This document shows positions 7,839 to 15,781 of a stretch of 31,278 bases of DNA, in pieces. The translations under genes were made by a program, and so were the position numbers. The DNA lies in contig JAEDGL010000009.1 of NCBI GenBank assembly GCA_016297535.1, positions 1 to 31,278 on the forward strand, written 5' to 3'. How positions within the stretch are numbered: the first letter of the stretch is position 1; the number at the start of each line of letters is the position of its first letter. The notes beneath the pieces are model-generated. The model was given only the letters and a program-made list of their open reading frames with translations. It made no database searches and had not been told where the DNA came from. Source of the DNA: Clostridia bacterium (GTDB lineage: Bacteria > Bacillota > Clostridia > Christensenellales > Aristaeellaceae).

Positions 7839-8204
7839 ATGATAAATTTTGCTGGTAAGCTTGTTTTGGACTTTGAAAAGGATTCAGATCTTCGCATTTC
7901 ATCTACCTGCAGGGCAATAACCGGGTTAAATCTTGTTGTAATACTGCTTAATTTTATGCATTTTTTTAAAATTGGTTCCGCTCTGTATCCGACTCTAATT
8001 GTTTCAACTGTCATATTACTGACTCCGACTTTGTTTTATGATATTTTGGGTCTGCGCTCAAAATTCATAAGATATCTTGTCCTGACGCTTCTGGTTTTTA
8101 TGTCTGGACTTATGTATTCGGTCTTATCATATCACGTGATAATTATATATGGGAAAAACGGCTTTTTCAAACGCCCACCGAAAACACAGGAACGCTACGG
8201 CTGA
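7839..8204 (+). pseudogene. Truncated membrane-sensor gene fragment
   Basis: The reading frame encodes 121 residues after an AAGGTGG ribosome site five bases before ATG 7839. It has three hydrophobic segments: NLVVILLNFMHFF, then YPTLIVSTVILLTPTLFY, then a long one ending SYHVIIIY. This arrangement resembles the N-terminal membrane region of Clostridial GGDEF or HD-GYP proteins. Where such proteins continue into further helices and a signalling domain, this one switches to GKNGFFKRPPKTQERYG and stops. The base composition is AT-richer than the neighbouring genes. I read it as the 5' remnant of a c-di-GMP-type sensor cut by a rearrangement. It could still make a short membrane peptide. Confidence 0.5.
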
Positions 8205-8571
8205 ATGAAACCTGCAACAAAACATTTGATACTGTGTTTGCCTCTGCTTTGACTCGATTTCAGGTGCCCTCGAAGGACGGAGCGTATTATGATGGCATTC
8301 TACATCCGGGGGGATTGCCATGATAACGGAATGGACCCAACAGGCTTGCACCGATTCAATCGAACACATCATTTCATTGATTATTGCACACCTGAAACCA
8401 GGAGTAAAATGAGGGAAAAGCCGATCCCGGGAAACCCTTGGAGGCGTAGCAGAAAAGCCTTTTTGTGCGAATTTGGATCTTGTACCGGACAGAGAATACA
8501 AGGAGAATTTTGTCTCCCCAATTGCCGGGTTTCCGGGACCGAATGAATCAAAATTATTTTTTGTGAAAGGG
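8205..8571. other. Frame-broken, probably decayed coding sequence
   Basis: Three short plus-strand frames follow one another: one open up to the stop at about 8323 (ending G-I-L-H-P-G-G-L-P), one from an ATG at about 8322 (M-I-T-E-W-T-Q-Q-A-C, about 30 residues), and one open from 8413 past 8540 (containing L-D-L-V-P-D-R-E-Y-K-E-N-F-V). Each has protein-like composition but no ribosome site, and I recognise no family. This is most simply a decayed gene or mobile-element scar. An overlapping minus-strand frame (8127-8708) has no support. Confidence 0.3.
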
Positions 8572-8599
8572 TTGATTTTTGGCAAAAATGGAATATACT
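8572..8599 (+). promoter_or_regulatory. Promoter of the sugar ABC operon
   Basis: TTGATT (8572-8577) and TATACT (8594-8599) are separated by 16 bases, with an untranslated leader of about 60 bases before the first permease. No clear catabolite-response element was found. Confidence 0.55.
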
Positions 8600-8665
8600 C
8601 GTTTATATAGTACATGAATCGTTTGCTGAAATGTATTACCGCCGAACCAGATGGGAGTGATTGCC

Positions 8666-9625
8666 GTGAAGAGCGGAACAGGTGTACAGGCCAAAAGTGG
8701 ATCTTCAATCAGAAAGTTTATCTATGCCAAACGCATTAACCGTAACTGGCAGCTGTACCTGATGATGATTCCTGTACTGGCCTTCTTTGCGGTGTTCTGC
8801 TATACGCCCATGTACGGCATCACCCTGGCTTTTAAGGATTACAAGGTGCTCAAGGGCATTATGGCCAGTCCCTGGGCCAATCCGTGGTACAAATATTTTC
8901 TGCAATTTTTCCAGTCTCCGTACTTTACCCGTGTGCTGGGTAATACCATTATCCTGAGCCTGGAGTGCCTGCTGCTGGGCTTCCCGCTGCCCATTCTTCT
9001 GGCCCTCAGCCTGAACGAGGTGCACTCCATCCGCTACAAGAAGTTTGTGCAAAACGTTACCTACGCGCCGCACTTTCTTTCGGTGCTGGTGCTGGTGGGC
9101 GTAATCAAGGCCTTTACCAACTCCGATTACGGCATTGTAAATACCGTGATCCGCAAGCTGGGCGGCGAGGGCTACAACTGGATGCAGAAGGCCAGCATGT
9201 TCCGCCCGCTGTATGTAGGCTCGGGCATCTGGCAAAACATCGGCTGGGATTCCATCATCTACATTGCCGCGCTGGCTGGCATCGATCCCGGCCTGCACGA
9301 GGCGGCCATGATCGACGGCGCCAACCGCTGGCAGCGCATCTGGCACATCAACCTGCCGGGCATTATGTCCACCATGGTCATTCTGCTCATCCTCAACTCC
9401 GGCCATATCATGAACGTTGGCTTTGAAAAGGTGTATCTGATGCAGAACGACCTGAACCTTTCGGTTTCGGACGTCATTGCCACCTACTCGTACCGCATAG
9501 GCATCGAGAGCGCTCAGTACAGCCTGTCCACCGCCATCAGCCTGTTCAATTCGCTGATCAACTGCGCGCTGCTGCTGCTGGTAAACACCTGCTCGCGCAA
9601 ACTTAGCGAAACCAGCCTGTGGTAA
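8666..9625 (+). CDS. Sugar ABC transporter permease, LplB/CUT1 family
   Basis: This 319-residue inner-membrane protein has six predicted helices. The first follows INRNWQLYLMMIPVLAFFAVF, and Y-T-P-M-Y-G-I is the usual LplB-type periplasm-facing start. The cytoplasmic EAA loop, which docks on the ATPase, is seen as H-E-A-A-M-I-D-G-A-N-R-W-Q-R-I-W-H-I-N-L-P. The terminal L-S-E-T-S-L-W is typical of this subfamily. A GTG start at 8666 is preferred because GGGAG lies just upstream; the ATG at 8651 would overlap that site. It forms the translocation pore with the next gene, for an oligosaccharide or glycoside. No ATPase gene is in the operon, so a shared MsmX-type ATPase encoded elsewhere is expected. 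Confidence 0.93.
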   Translation: MKSGTGVQAKSGSSIRKFIYAKRINRNWQLYLMMIPVLAFFAVFCYTPMYGITLAFKDYKVLKGIMASPWANPWYKYFLQFFQSPYFTRVLGNTIILSLECLLLGFPLPILLALSLNEVHSIRYKKFVQNVTYAPHFLSVLVLVGVIKAFTNSDYGIVNTVIRKLGGEGYNWMQKASMFRPLYVGSGIWQNIGWDSIIYIAALAGIDPGLHEAAMIDGANRWQRIWHINLPGIMSTMVILLILNSGHIMNVGFEKVYLMQNDLNLSVSDVIATYSYRIGIESAQYSLSTAISLFNSLINCALLLLVNTCSRKLSETSLW

Positions 9626-9644
9626 TGTGAAAGGAGGGTCTGGC

Positions 9645-10571
9645 ATGACAAGCGTAACCAAGAAGCTGTCAAAATCCTCCGCGCTCAACCGGATGACCCG
9701 CGGAGACAAGGTCTTTGAGGTGATCAACTGCATTTTTCTGGCCCTGATCGCCTGCATCATTCTCTACCCGCTGATATACGTAATCAGCGCCTCCTTCAGC
9801 GATGCCATGTCCGTAACCTCCGGCAAAATGTGGCTGTGGCCGGTGGATTTGACGCTGGAAAACTACGAGCAGGTTTTCAAAAACGATAACATCATGCGGG
9901 GCTATCGCAACTCGCTGATCATTATGCTCTCGGGCACGGCGCTTAACCTGGTCATGACCATCCTGGCCGCTTTCCCCATGTCGCGGCGCGATCTGTGGGG
10001 CCGGGATGTGATGATGAAGCTGATGACCTTCTGCATGTTCTTCTCCGGCGGCCTCATTCCCACCTACCTGCTGGTGGGCAAAACGCTGAAGCTGATGAAC
10101 AACTGGCTGGCGCTGATTTTGCCCGGTTCCATCTCGGTGTACAACATGATCATCATGCGCACCTATTTCTCCACCTCCATTCCCTACGAGCTGCACGAGG
10201 CGGCGGAGATTGACGGCTGCAGCCCCGTGGGCACGCTGATGCGCATCGTGCTGCCCCTGTCCGGCCCCATCATCGCCGTAATTGGCCTGTACTACGCGGT
10301 GGGGCACTGGAACAGCTATTTCAGCGCCCTGCTCTACATCAATCAGGAAAACATTCAGCCCCTGCAGCTGTACCTGCGCAAGGTGCTCACCGCCAACAAC
10401 GCGCAGGCGCTGATGGAAATGGGCGCGGACGAGGCAGCCCGCGCGGCCATGCGCGCCGAAACCATCAAGTATTCCGTGATCGTGGTATCCAGTATCCCGA
10501 TGCTGCTCATTTACCCCTTTGTGCAAAAGTTTTTTGTCAAGGGCGTTATGATCGGCTCGGTCAAAGGTTGA
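9645..10571 (+). CDS. Sugar ABC transporter permease, YtcP/LplC family
   Basis: This 308-residue partner permease has six helices, beginning VFEVINCIFLALIACIILYP. The EAA loop is H-E-A-A-E-I-D-G-C-S-P-V-G-T-L-M-R-I-V-L-P, and the C-terminus F-V-K-G-V-M-I-G-S-V-K-G is highly characteristic of the YtcP/LplC group. The ATG at 9645 follows AAAGGAGGG; a GTG at 9627 lies within the ribosome site region. It starts 19 bases after the stop of the first permease, and together they form the membrane heterodimer that receives sugar from the binding protein encoded next. Confidence 0.94.
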   Translation: MTSVTKKLSKSSALNRMTRGDKVFEVINCIFLALIACIILYPLIYVISASFSDAMSVTSGKMWLWPVDLTLENYEQVFKNDNIMRGYRNSLIIMLSGTALNLVMTILAAFPMSRRDLWGRDVMMKLMTFCMFFSGGLIPTYLLVGKTLKLMNNWLALILPGSISVYNMIIMRTYFSTSIPYELHEAAEIDGCSPVGTLMRIVLPLSGPIIAVIGLYYAVGHWNSYFSALLYINQENIQPLQLYLRKVLTANNAQALMEMGADEAARAAMRAETIKYSVIVVSSIPMLLIYPFVQKFFVKGVMIGSVKG

Positions 10572-10614
10572 ACCCAATCCGCGGATGCGGAGAAAAAATA
10601 GAGGAGGTATATCC

Positions 10615-12210
10615 ATGAAAAAACGTCTGTTTGCCCTTGTGACGGTTCTGGCCATGTTGATTTCTGTCAGCGCGCTGGCAGAAATTAACCCCGAAGGACT
10701 GCCCATCACCACCGAGCCCATCGTGCTGACTGCCGCTGTCAGCCAGTCCGAAATCCAGGGCGACTTCAACGAGATCGTCATCCTGAAGGACTTCGAAGAA
10801 GCCTCCGGCGTTGACATCCAGTATCAGAACATCCCCTCTTCCGACCGCAAGACCCAGCTGAGCCTGATGCTGGCCTCCGGCGAGGTTCCGGATATTCTGT
10901 TCAAGATGAGCGTTTCCTCCACCGATCAGGCCAAGTACGCGGACGAAGGCATGTTCGTTGCCCTGTCCGATTACGAAGAGCTGATGCCCAACCTGATGCG
11001 GTACTTCGAGGAGTACCCCACCGCCCGTCAGGCCGTTACCCAGGCTGATGGCAAGATCTATGCCGCTCCCTACATCCTGACCGGCGACGCCATCCGCGTT
11101 GGCGCTAAGACCTGGTTCAACACCGATGTGCTGGAGAAGCTGGGCAAGACCGTTCCCACCACGCTGGATGAGCTGTATGATTACCTCGTAGCCTGCAAGG
11201 GTCTGGATTACAACGGCAACGGCACCGCCGATGAAATCCCGCTGACTGCTGCCTCCATCGATGTAATCGAGGAAGTGCTGGCCGGTTCCTTCGGCTGGGA
11301 GAACCGTGGTTCCTCTCACCGCGACGTGTTCGTCAAGGACGGCGCTCTGAACTACGCCTACTCCAGCAACGAGTACCGCGAGGAGCTCAAGTTCCTCAAC
11401 AAGCTGTACAGCGAAAAGCTGATCGACCAGGATATCTTCACCATGGACTATGCGCAGGAGATCGCCAAGGCTTCTACCGGCCGCGCCCTCACCTACATGA
11501 TGGTTAACAACAGCCCCGTTTCCAACTCTCCCTACGAGCAGTACACTCTGGGCCAGAAGGAGCCCTTCACCGGCGCCAATGGCGAAAAGATGTGGACCAT
11601 CTACTCCCTGCCCGCCAGCACCTCCGGCCAGTTCATGATCACCTACAAGTGCGCTGAGAAGGGCGAGGACTATGTGAAGGCTGCCGTCCGCTGGATGGAT
11701 CACTGGTACTCTGACGAAGGCATCATCGCCTACTTCATGGGCGTGAAGGGCGTAACCTACGAAGAAGACCCCAACTCTCCCGGCGGCCTCAAGCTGACCG
11801 ATGCCGTGCTCAACAGCCCCGATGGCCGCTCCTTCGAGCAGGTTCTGGCTGAGTACGTACCGTGGGCCGGCGGCGCCAACCCCTCCGTTGCCTCCAACGA
11901 ATACTTCAAGGGCGGCGAGACCTGGCCCGTTTGCCTCGAGGCTGTGGCTGGCCTGCGCAACTACTTCCCCGAGGAAGTATGGGCTCCCTTCACCCGCTAC
12001 TACACTGCTGAAGAAGCTTCCGAGCTCTCCTCCATCAAGACCGAGCAGGAGAACTACTGGAAGGAGTGGCGCGGCTACTTCATCACCGGTCAGAAGGACA
12101 TCAACGACGACGCTACCTGGGCTGAGTATGTTGATGGCTACAAGGGTGTGAACAACGACCGCTACATGGAAATCTACCAGAAGGGTTTTGCTGCCTACTC
12201 CGCCGAGTAA
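10615..12210 (+). CDS. Extracellular sugar-binding protein of the ABC importer
   Basis: This 531-residue large-type CUT1 substrate-binding protein captures the sugar outside the cell and delivers it to the two permeases. It has a signal peptide (K-K-R, a hydrophobic core LFALVTVLAMLISV, then S-A-L-A followed by E), two-lobe solute-binding composition, a calcium-loop-like D-Y-N-G-N-G-T-A-D-E-I-P segment at about residues 200-210, and many aromatic residues suited to sugar stacking. The cleavage region has no lipobox cysteine, unusual for a Gram-positive binding protein. GAGGAGG lies 8 bases before the ATG. Codon choice is more uniform than in the neighbours, suggesting high expression. A hairpin stack follows the gene. 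Confidence 0.93.
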   Translation: MKKRLFALVTVLAMLISVSALAEINPEGLPITTEPIVLTAAVSQSEIQGDFNEIVILKDFEEASGVDIQYQNIPSSDRKTQLSLMLASGEVPDILFKMSVSSTDQAKYADEGMFVALSDYEELMPNLMRYFEEYPTARQAVTQADGKIYAAPYILTGDAIRVGAKTWFNTDVLEKLGKTVPTTLDELYDYLVACKGLDYNGNGTADEIPLTAASIDVIEEVLAGSFGWENRGSSHRDVFVKDGALNYAYSSNEYREELKFLNKLYSEKLIDQDIFTMDYAQEIAKASTGRALTYMMVNNSPVSNSPYEQYTLGQKEPFTGANGEKMWTIYSLPASTSGQFMITYKCAEKGEDYVKAAVRWMDHWYSDEGIIAYFMGVKGVTYEEDPNSPGGLKLTDAVLNSPDGRSFEQVLAEYVPWAGGANPSVASNEYFKGGETWPVCLEAVAGLRNYFPEEVWAPFTRYYTAEEASELSSIKTEQENYWKEWRGYFITGQKDINDDATWAEYVDGYKGVNNDRYMEIYQKGFAAYSAE

Positions 12211-12224
12211 GCCTGCAATCCGGT

Positions 12225-12256
12225 CCGGCGCTTTACGCTGCAGCGCAAGGCGCCGG
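12225..12256 (+). repeat. Intercistronic stem-loop 1
   Basis: CCGGCGC (12225-12231) pairs with GCGCCGG (12250-12256), with an inner palindrome GCTGCAGC. It starts 14 bases after the binding-protein stop codon and has no T tract. It could protect the upstream mRNA from 3' decay. Confidence 0.6.
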
Positions 12257-12271
12257 AGCCCGAGCCAAATA

Positions 12272-12320
12272 CCCGACAGCCGGGGCCGGATCCATCCGGC
12301 TCCCGGCTTGCCAAGTCGGG
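12272..12320 (+). repeat. Intercistronic stem-loop 2 (nested)
   Basis: Three nested pairings are visible: CCCGAC with GTCGGG, AGCCGGG with CCCGGCT, and CCGGAT with ATCCGG, around a CC loop. This is a very stable structure without a T tract, again fitting an mRNA-stabilising element. Confidence 0.65.
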
Positions 12321-12324
12321 AGGA

Positions 12325-12362
12325 GGGGAACTTGACGGACTGTTCCGTTAAGTTCTCCTTTT
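12325..12362 (+). terminator. Partial terminator/attenuator inside the sugar operon
   Basis: A 15-bp stem (12325-12339 with 12344-12358, two G-U pairs, loop CTGT) is followed by TTTT. It lies between the binding protein and the epimerase and would let only part of transcription continue into the catabolic genes. Confidence 0.65.
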
Positions 12363-12389
12363 CGTGAATATCAACAGGAGGGATACAAC

Positions 12390-13220
12390 ATGAATGTCGG
12401 TATCGTAATCATTCATACCAAGGATGGCATGGCAGAAAAGTTTGCCAGCGCCGCAGCGCAGGGTTTTCGGCATTGCCAGCTCGTCAGCTGGATTCCCACC
12501 CTGTGGACGGATGAAGGCGCCGAGGAAATCAAACGCCTGAGCGCCGAGCACGGCGTGGAAATCACCGCCTTCTGGTGCGGCTGGGTGGGCCCCAAGCGCT
12601 GGAACTTTACCGAAGGCCCCGAAACCCTGGGGATTGTACCGGTAGCATACCGTGCCCAGCGCGTGCAGAACCTGCTGGACGGCGCGGCCTTTGCCCTTAA
12701 GCTGGGCGTGGTGGATGTGGCCACACACATGGGCTTTATTCCCGAAAACATGAGCGATCCCAACTACCCCGGCGTTGTGGCCGCCGTCAAGTGCATTGCC
12801 CAGGAGCTGAAGAAGAACGGCCAGAATTTGCTGTTTGAAACCGGCCAGGAAACGCCTGTTGTGCTGCTTCGCCTGTTTGAGGAAATCAACACCGGCAACC
12901 TGTACCTCAACCTGGATCCTGCCAACCTGATCCTTTACGGCAAGGCCAACCCGGTGGATGCGCTGGATGTGTTTGGCGATTATGTGCGCGGCGTGCACGC
13001 CAAGGACGGCCTGTATCCCACCAATGGCCGCGAGCTGGGCCACGAGGTAAAGGTAGGCCAGGGCAAGGCCAACTTCCCCGCGCTGCTCAAGGGGCTTAAG
13101 GAGCACGGCTTTGACGGCAGCCTGACCATCGAGCGCGAAATCTCCGGCGAGCAGCAGCTGATTGATATCAAGGAAACCCAAACCTATCTGAACGAATTGA
13201 TTGCCACTTTGGACAAATGA
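12390..13220 (+). CDS. Sugar phosphate isomerase/epimerase-like TIM-barrel enzyme
   Basis: This 276-residue cytosolic protein belongs to the xylose-isomerase-like/AP-endonuclease-2 superfamily. Likely divalent-metal ligands are E150 in L-F-E-T-G-Q, D176 in L-N-L-D-P-A-N-L, H203 in G-V-H-A-K-D-G and E248 in T-I-E-R-E, at the spacings usual for IolE/IolI-like and tagatose-epimerase-like enzymes. It probably isomerises or epimerises a keto-sugar or inositol-type intermediate. CAGGAGG precedes the ATG. It lies 12 bases before the Gfo/Idh/MocA oxidoreductase, a pairing common in pathways for inositols and oxidised sugars. The exact substrate cannot be read from the sequence. Confidence 0.92.
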   Translation: MNVGIVIIHTKDGMAEKFASAAAQGFRHCQLVSWIPTLWTDEGAEEIKRLSAEHGVEITAFWCGWVGPKRWNFTEGPETLGIVPVAYRAQRVQNLLDGAAFALKLGVVDVATHMGFIPENMSDPNYPGVVAAVKCIAQELKKNGQNLLFETGQETPVVLLRLFEEINTGNLYLNLDPANLILYGKANPVDALDVFGDYVRGVHAKDGLYPTNGRELGHEVKVGQGKANFPALLKGLKEHGFDGSLTIEREISGEQQLIDIKETQTYLNELIATLDK

Positions 13221-13232
13221 AGGTGATTGGAA

Positions 13233-14186
13233 ATGCTGAAAGTTGCAATGCTTGGAATGGGCGGCATCAGCAAAGCGCACCGTCTGGCCTGGAAGGAAAT
13301 CCCGGAGGCCACGATCATCGCCGTATGTGATATCCGCCCCGAAAAGGCGGATGCGGCTGCGCAGGAAACCGGCGCAAAGGCGTACTACCGTTTTGAAGAC
13401 ATGATGGCCGCAGAAACGTTTGATCTCCTGGACATCTGCCTGCCCACCTATCTGCACGCCGATTACACCGTTCGGGCGCTGGATGCCGGGATTCATGTGC
13501 TGTGCGAAAAGCCCATTTCCCTCAAGATTGAGGATGTTGACCGCGTGTACGAGGCGGCAAAGCGCAACAACCGTTGCGTGATGATTGCGCAGGTGGTACG
13601 CTTCTGGCAGGAGTATCTGGTGCTGAAGGACGCCTTTGACACGGGCAAGTACGGCCGCCTTCTCAGCGGACGCATGACCCGTTTGGGCAGCACCCCCAAG
13701 ACCAGCTGGGACGGCTGGATGCGCGATCCTGAGCGCAGCGGTCTGGTGCCCTTTGATCTGCATATTCATGATCTGGATTTCATGATTTACGCCTTTGGCC
13801 AGCCCGAAAAGATGACCCGTTTCCGCGCCGGCACACCCACGCAGGATTATTTTGAGGCGATCTATCAGTATCCCGGCTTCTTCATTTCTGCTGAGGCAGC
13901 GTGGTTTGATTGCAGCTACCGCTTCCAGAGCGCCTTCCGCTTTCAGTTTGAAAACGCCGTGCTGGAGTTTAAGGATGGCAAGCTGACCATCTTCCACCAG
14001 AACGGCGAAACCGAGGAGCCCTGCGAACGCAAGACGGATGACGGAGACGGCTATGTGCCCAAGACCAACGCGTATTTCGAGGAAATCCGCTATTTCACCG
14101 ATTGCGTGCTGGCCGGAAAGCCCTGCGAAAAGGTAAAGCCCGAGGAGCTGAAAACGGTGCTTTCCCTCATCGAGCAGCTGGCCTGA
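13233..14186 (+). CDS. Gfo/Idh/MocA-family NAD(P)-dependent oxidoreductase
   Basis: This 317-residue dehydrogenase oxidises or reduces a sugar or inositol. The N-terminal Rossmann fold has G8-M-G-G-I-S. The family signature C-E-K-P-I-S (about 91-96) supplies the catalytic or cofactor-binding lysine. The D-L-H-I-H-D-L-D-F segment supplies the second signature with the catalytic histidine. The C-terminal alpha/beta domain forms the substrate pocket. The ATG at 13233 follows AAGGTGA; a TTG at 13227 lies inside that ribosome site. It is the last gene of the sugar operon, followed by a terminator, and probably acts on the product or substrate of the epimerase before it. Confidence 0.93.
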   Translation: MLKVAMLGMGGISKAHRLAWKEIPEATIIAVCDIRPEKADAAAQETGAKAYYRFEDMMAAETFDLLDICLPTYLHADYTVRALDAGIHVLCEKPISLKIEDVDRVYEAAKRNNRCVMIAQVVRFWQEYLVLKDAFDTGKYGRLLSGRMTRLGSTPKTSWDGWMRDPERSGLVPFDLHIHDLDFMIYAFGQPEKMTRFRAGTPTQDYFEAIYQYPGFFISAEAAWFDCSYRFQSAFRFQFENAVLEFKDGKLTIFHQNGETEEPCERKTDDGDGYVPKTNAYFEEIRYFTDCVLAGKPCEKVKPEELKTVLSLIEQLA

Positions 14187-14233
14187 GCTATCCGCTCCAG
14201 AAAAACACCGTAGGGGTTTTATGTGGATGGCAG

Positions 14234-14270
14234 ATCACCCTGCGTATCTTTCGATATGCAGGGTGATTTG
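14234..14270 (+). terminator. Terminator of the sugar operon
   Basis: A 15-bp stem (14234-14248 with 14253-14267, one G-U pair, loop TTTC) is followed by TTTG. It ends 20 bases before the HD-GYP start codon, so that gene depends on read-through or on a promoter I could not identify. Confidence 0.75.
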
Positions 14271-14290
14271 CTTCAAAGGAAGAATGATAC

Positions 14291-15656
14291 ATGGAATATG
14301 CTAAATTACAGGCGGGCTGTTTGCTGATCTTCTTTTACATCCTGTGGATGTACTGGAAGGAATCCGTTAACACAAAAAATTGAATGCATTTTTTTCTATG
14401 ACGCCCTTTTGTGCGTTGCACCCTGGGCCATTTTTTTTGATGGCCTTACCGCGTGGACGGTCAATCATACACAGATCGTGTCGGACAATCTGAACCTTGC
14501 GCTTCATGGTCTGTTTTTTATTTCGATGGATCTTACCATCATCTTTTCTACGCTGTATATGTGGCAAATCACGGTTGGAGTGCCCAGGGAAAAAGGAAAG
14601 CTGATCGCCCTTCTCACCCCTTCCGTTCTTTCTATTGTGGGGATACTGGTTTTTTTGAAGGATCTTTTCTATATCGAAGGAACGATCACGCGCTACTCCA
14701 TGGGGATTTCGGTCATCATATGCTATCTGTCCCTTGTTGTGCATTTTGGCATGATCTTTGCACTGATTCTTTTCAAGCACAGAACCATTGAAAAACACAA
14801 GCGCACAAGCATTCTGGTCTGCGTGTTGATAGCCGTGTGCGTGCTCATTTATCAAATGATTCAGCCCGAGGCGCTGGTCAGTGCGATTTTCCCTGTTATG
14901 ATGGTGCTTGGGTTGTATATCAACAGTGAGGATCCGGCCAAAATACGTCTGGAGCACTATCATATGGAGGTTGTATCCAGCTTTGCAACCCTGGTTGAAA
15001 ACCGTGACGACAGCACCGGAAACCATATCAAGCGCACCCGGGGATATGTAGGCATCATTCTGGATGAAATGCGCAGGGACGCGGCCTATCGCACCATGAT
15101 CACGAAGGACTATATCGAAAATGTACTCAATGCCGCCCCCATGCATGATATTGGCAAAATCGCCATTCCCGACAGCGTTCTCCAAAAGCCCGGAAAGCTG
15201 ACGGAGGATGAGTTTGACTTGATGAAAACCCATACCATTCTTGGTGGAAACATCATTCTGGAAACCTTTCGAAATCTTGACGAGCCGGAATATCTGAAAA
15301 TTGCGTACGAAACCGCACGCTTCCATCACGAAAAATGGAACGGAAAGGGTTATCCGGATGGACTGGCGGGAGAGGAAATTCCCCTTCATGCCAGAATGAT
15401 GGCCATTGCCGATGTGTTTGACGCGCTTTCTGCAAAACGCTGCTATCGGGACGCCCTGCCGCTTGACGATTGTTTTCGCATCATTGAGCAGGGCATTGGG
15501 AGTGATTTCGATCCTCAGCTGGCCACGCTGTTTTTGTGCGCAAAAGAACGGGTGGTCATGCAGTTTATCCAAAATACAGCCCCTTCCCTGCGTCAGAACA
15601 AAAAAGGAAGGAAAACAGGTTCCCGACAATCTGCGCCCCATTTGGACAACCGCTGA
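14291..15656 (+). pseudogene. HD-GYP c-di-GMP phosphodiesterase, frameshifted in an A6 run
   Basis: An ATG with ribosome site AAAGGAAG opens a frame beginning M-E-Y-A-K-L-Q-A-G-C and ending at TGA 14381. The rest of the protein continues in the next frame from F-Y-D-A-L-L. Removing one A from the run at 14374-14379 restores one 454-residue protein. Its N-terminal half has about six hydrophobic helices with F-D-G-L-T-A-W-T-V-N-H. The C-terminal half is an HD-GYP domain with H-D-I-G-K-I-A-I-P-D, the H-H-E segment and G-K-G-Y-P-D-G-L, all intact. The enzyme would hydrolyse c-di-GMP at the membrane. The break may be a real mutation, slippage-dependent expression or a sequencing error. The TTG that could start the shorter frame at 14409 has no ribosome site. 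Confidence 0.88.
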
Positions 15657-15673
15657 GAAACCAGCGGTTTTTT
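15648..15673 (+). terminator. Terminator overlapping the HD-GYP stop codon
   Basis: AACCGCTG (15648-15655) pairs with CAGCGGTT (15662-15669) and is followed by a T run. The stop codon TGA (15654-15656) lies within the left arm and loop. Confidence 0.8.
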
Positions 15674-15697
15674 GTTGCCGCTTTTTGAAAAACGCTA

Positions 15698-15726
15698 TTG
15701 ACAGAAAAAATCATTCTCAGTATAAT
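15698..15726 (+). promoter_or_regulatory. Perfect-consensus promoter of the TetR cluster
   Basis: TTGACA (15698-15703), a 17-base spacer and TATAAT (15721-15726) match the sigma-A consensus at every position. The first gene starts 55 bases downstream. Such a strong promoter fits repression as the main control. Confidence 0.9.
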
Positions 15727-15734
15727 TGTGAACG

Positions 15735-15754
15735 ATACATAACGTACGATGTAT
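15735..15754 (+). promoter_or_regulatory. Candidate TetR operator
   Basis: The dyad ATACAT-(8)-ATGTAT lies at about +3 to +22 relative to the expected transcript start, where a bound repressor would block transcription. The inner CGTACG is itself a palindrome, offset by one base. The TetR protein encoded at 17624 in the same cluster is the natural candidate to bind it. Confidence 0.5.
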
Positions 15755-15781
15755 ATCAAGCGCTTTTGATGGAGGAACGAG

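Noticed and set aside
8605..8640. Catabolite-response (cre) site before the sugar operon.
   Set aside because: TGAATCGTTTGC resembles cre but is one base short on the left of the central CG and does not match the right half.
8127..8708. 193-codon minus-strand frame.
   Set aside because: It crosses the promoter and start of the permease gene, has no ribosome site and no recognisable motifs.
10561..13997. Long minus-strand frames opposite the binding protein, epimerase and oxidoreductase.
   Set aside because: They mirror well-supported plus-strand genes and match no family.
14409..14411. TTG as a genuine start of a shorter HD-GYP protein.
   Set aside because: No Shine-Dalgarno sequence precedes it, it would cut off the first membrane helix, and the upstream ATG with its ribosome site fits the family once one A is removed.
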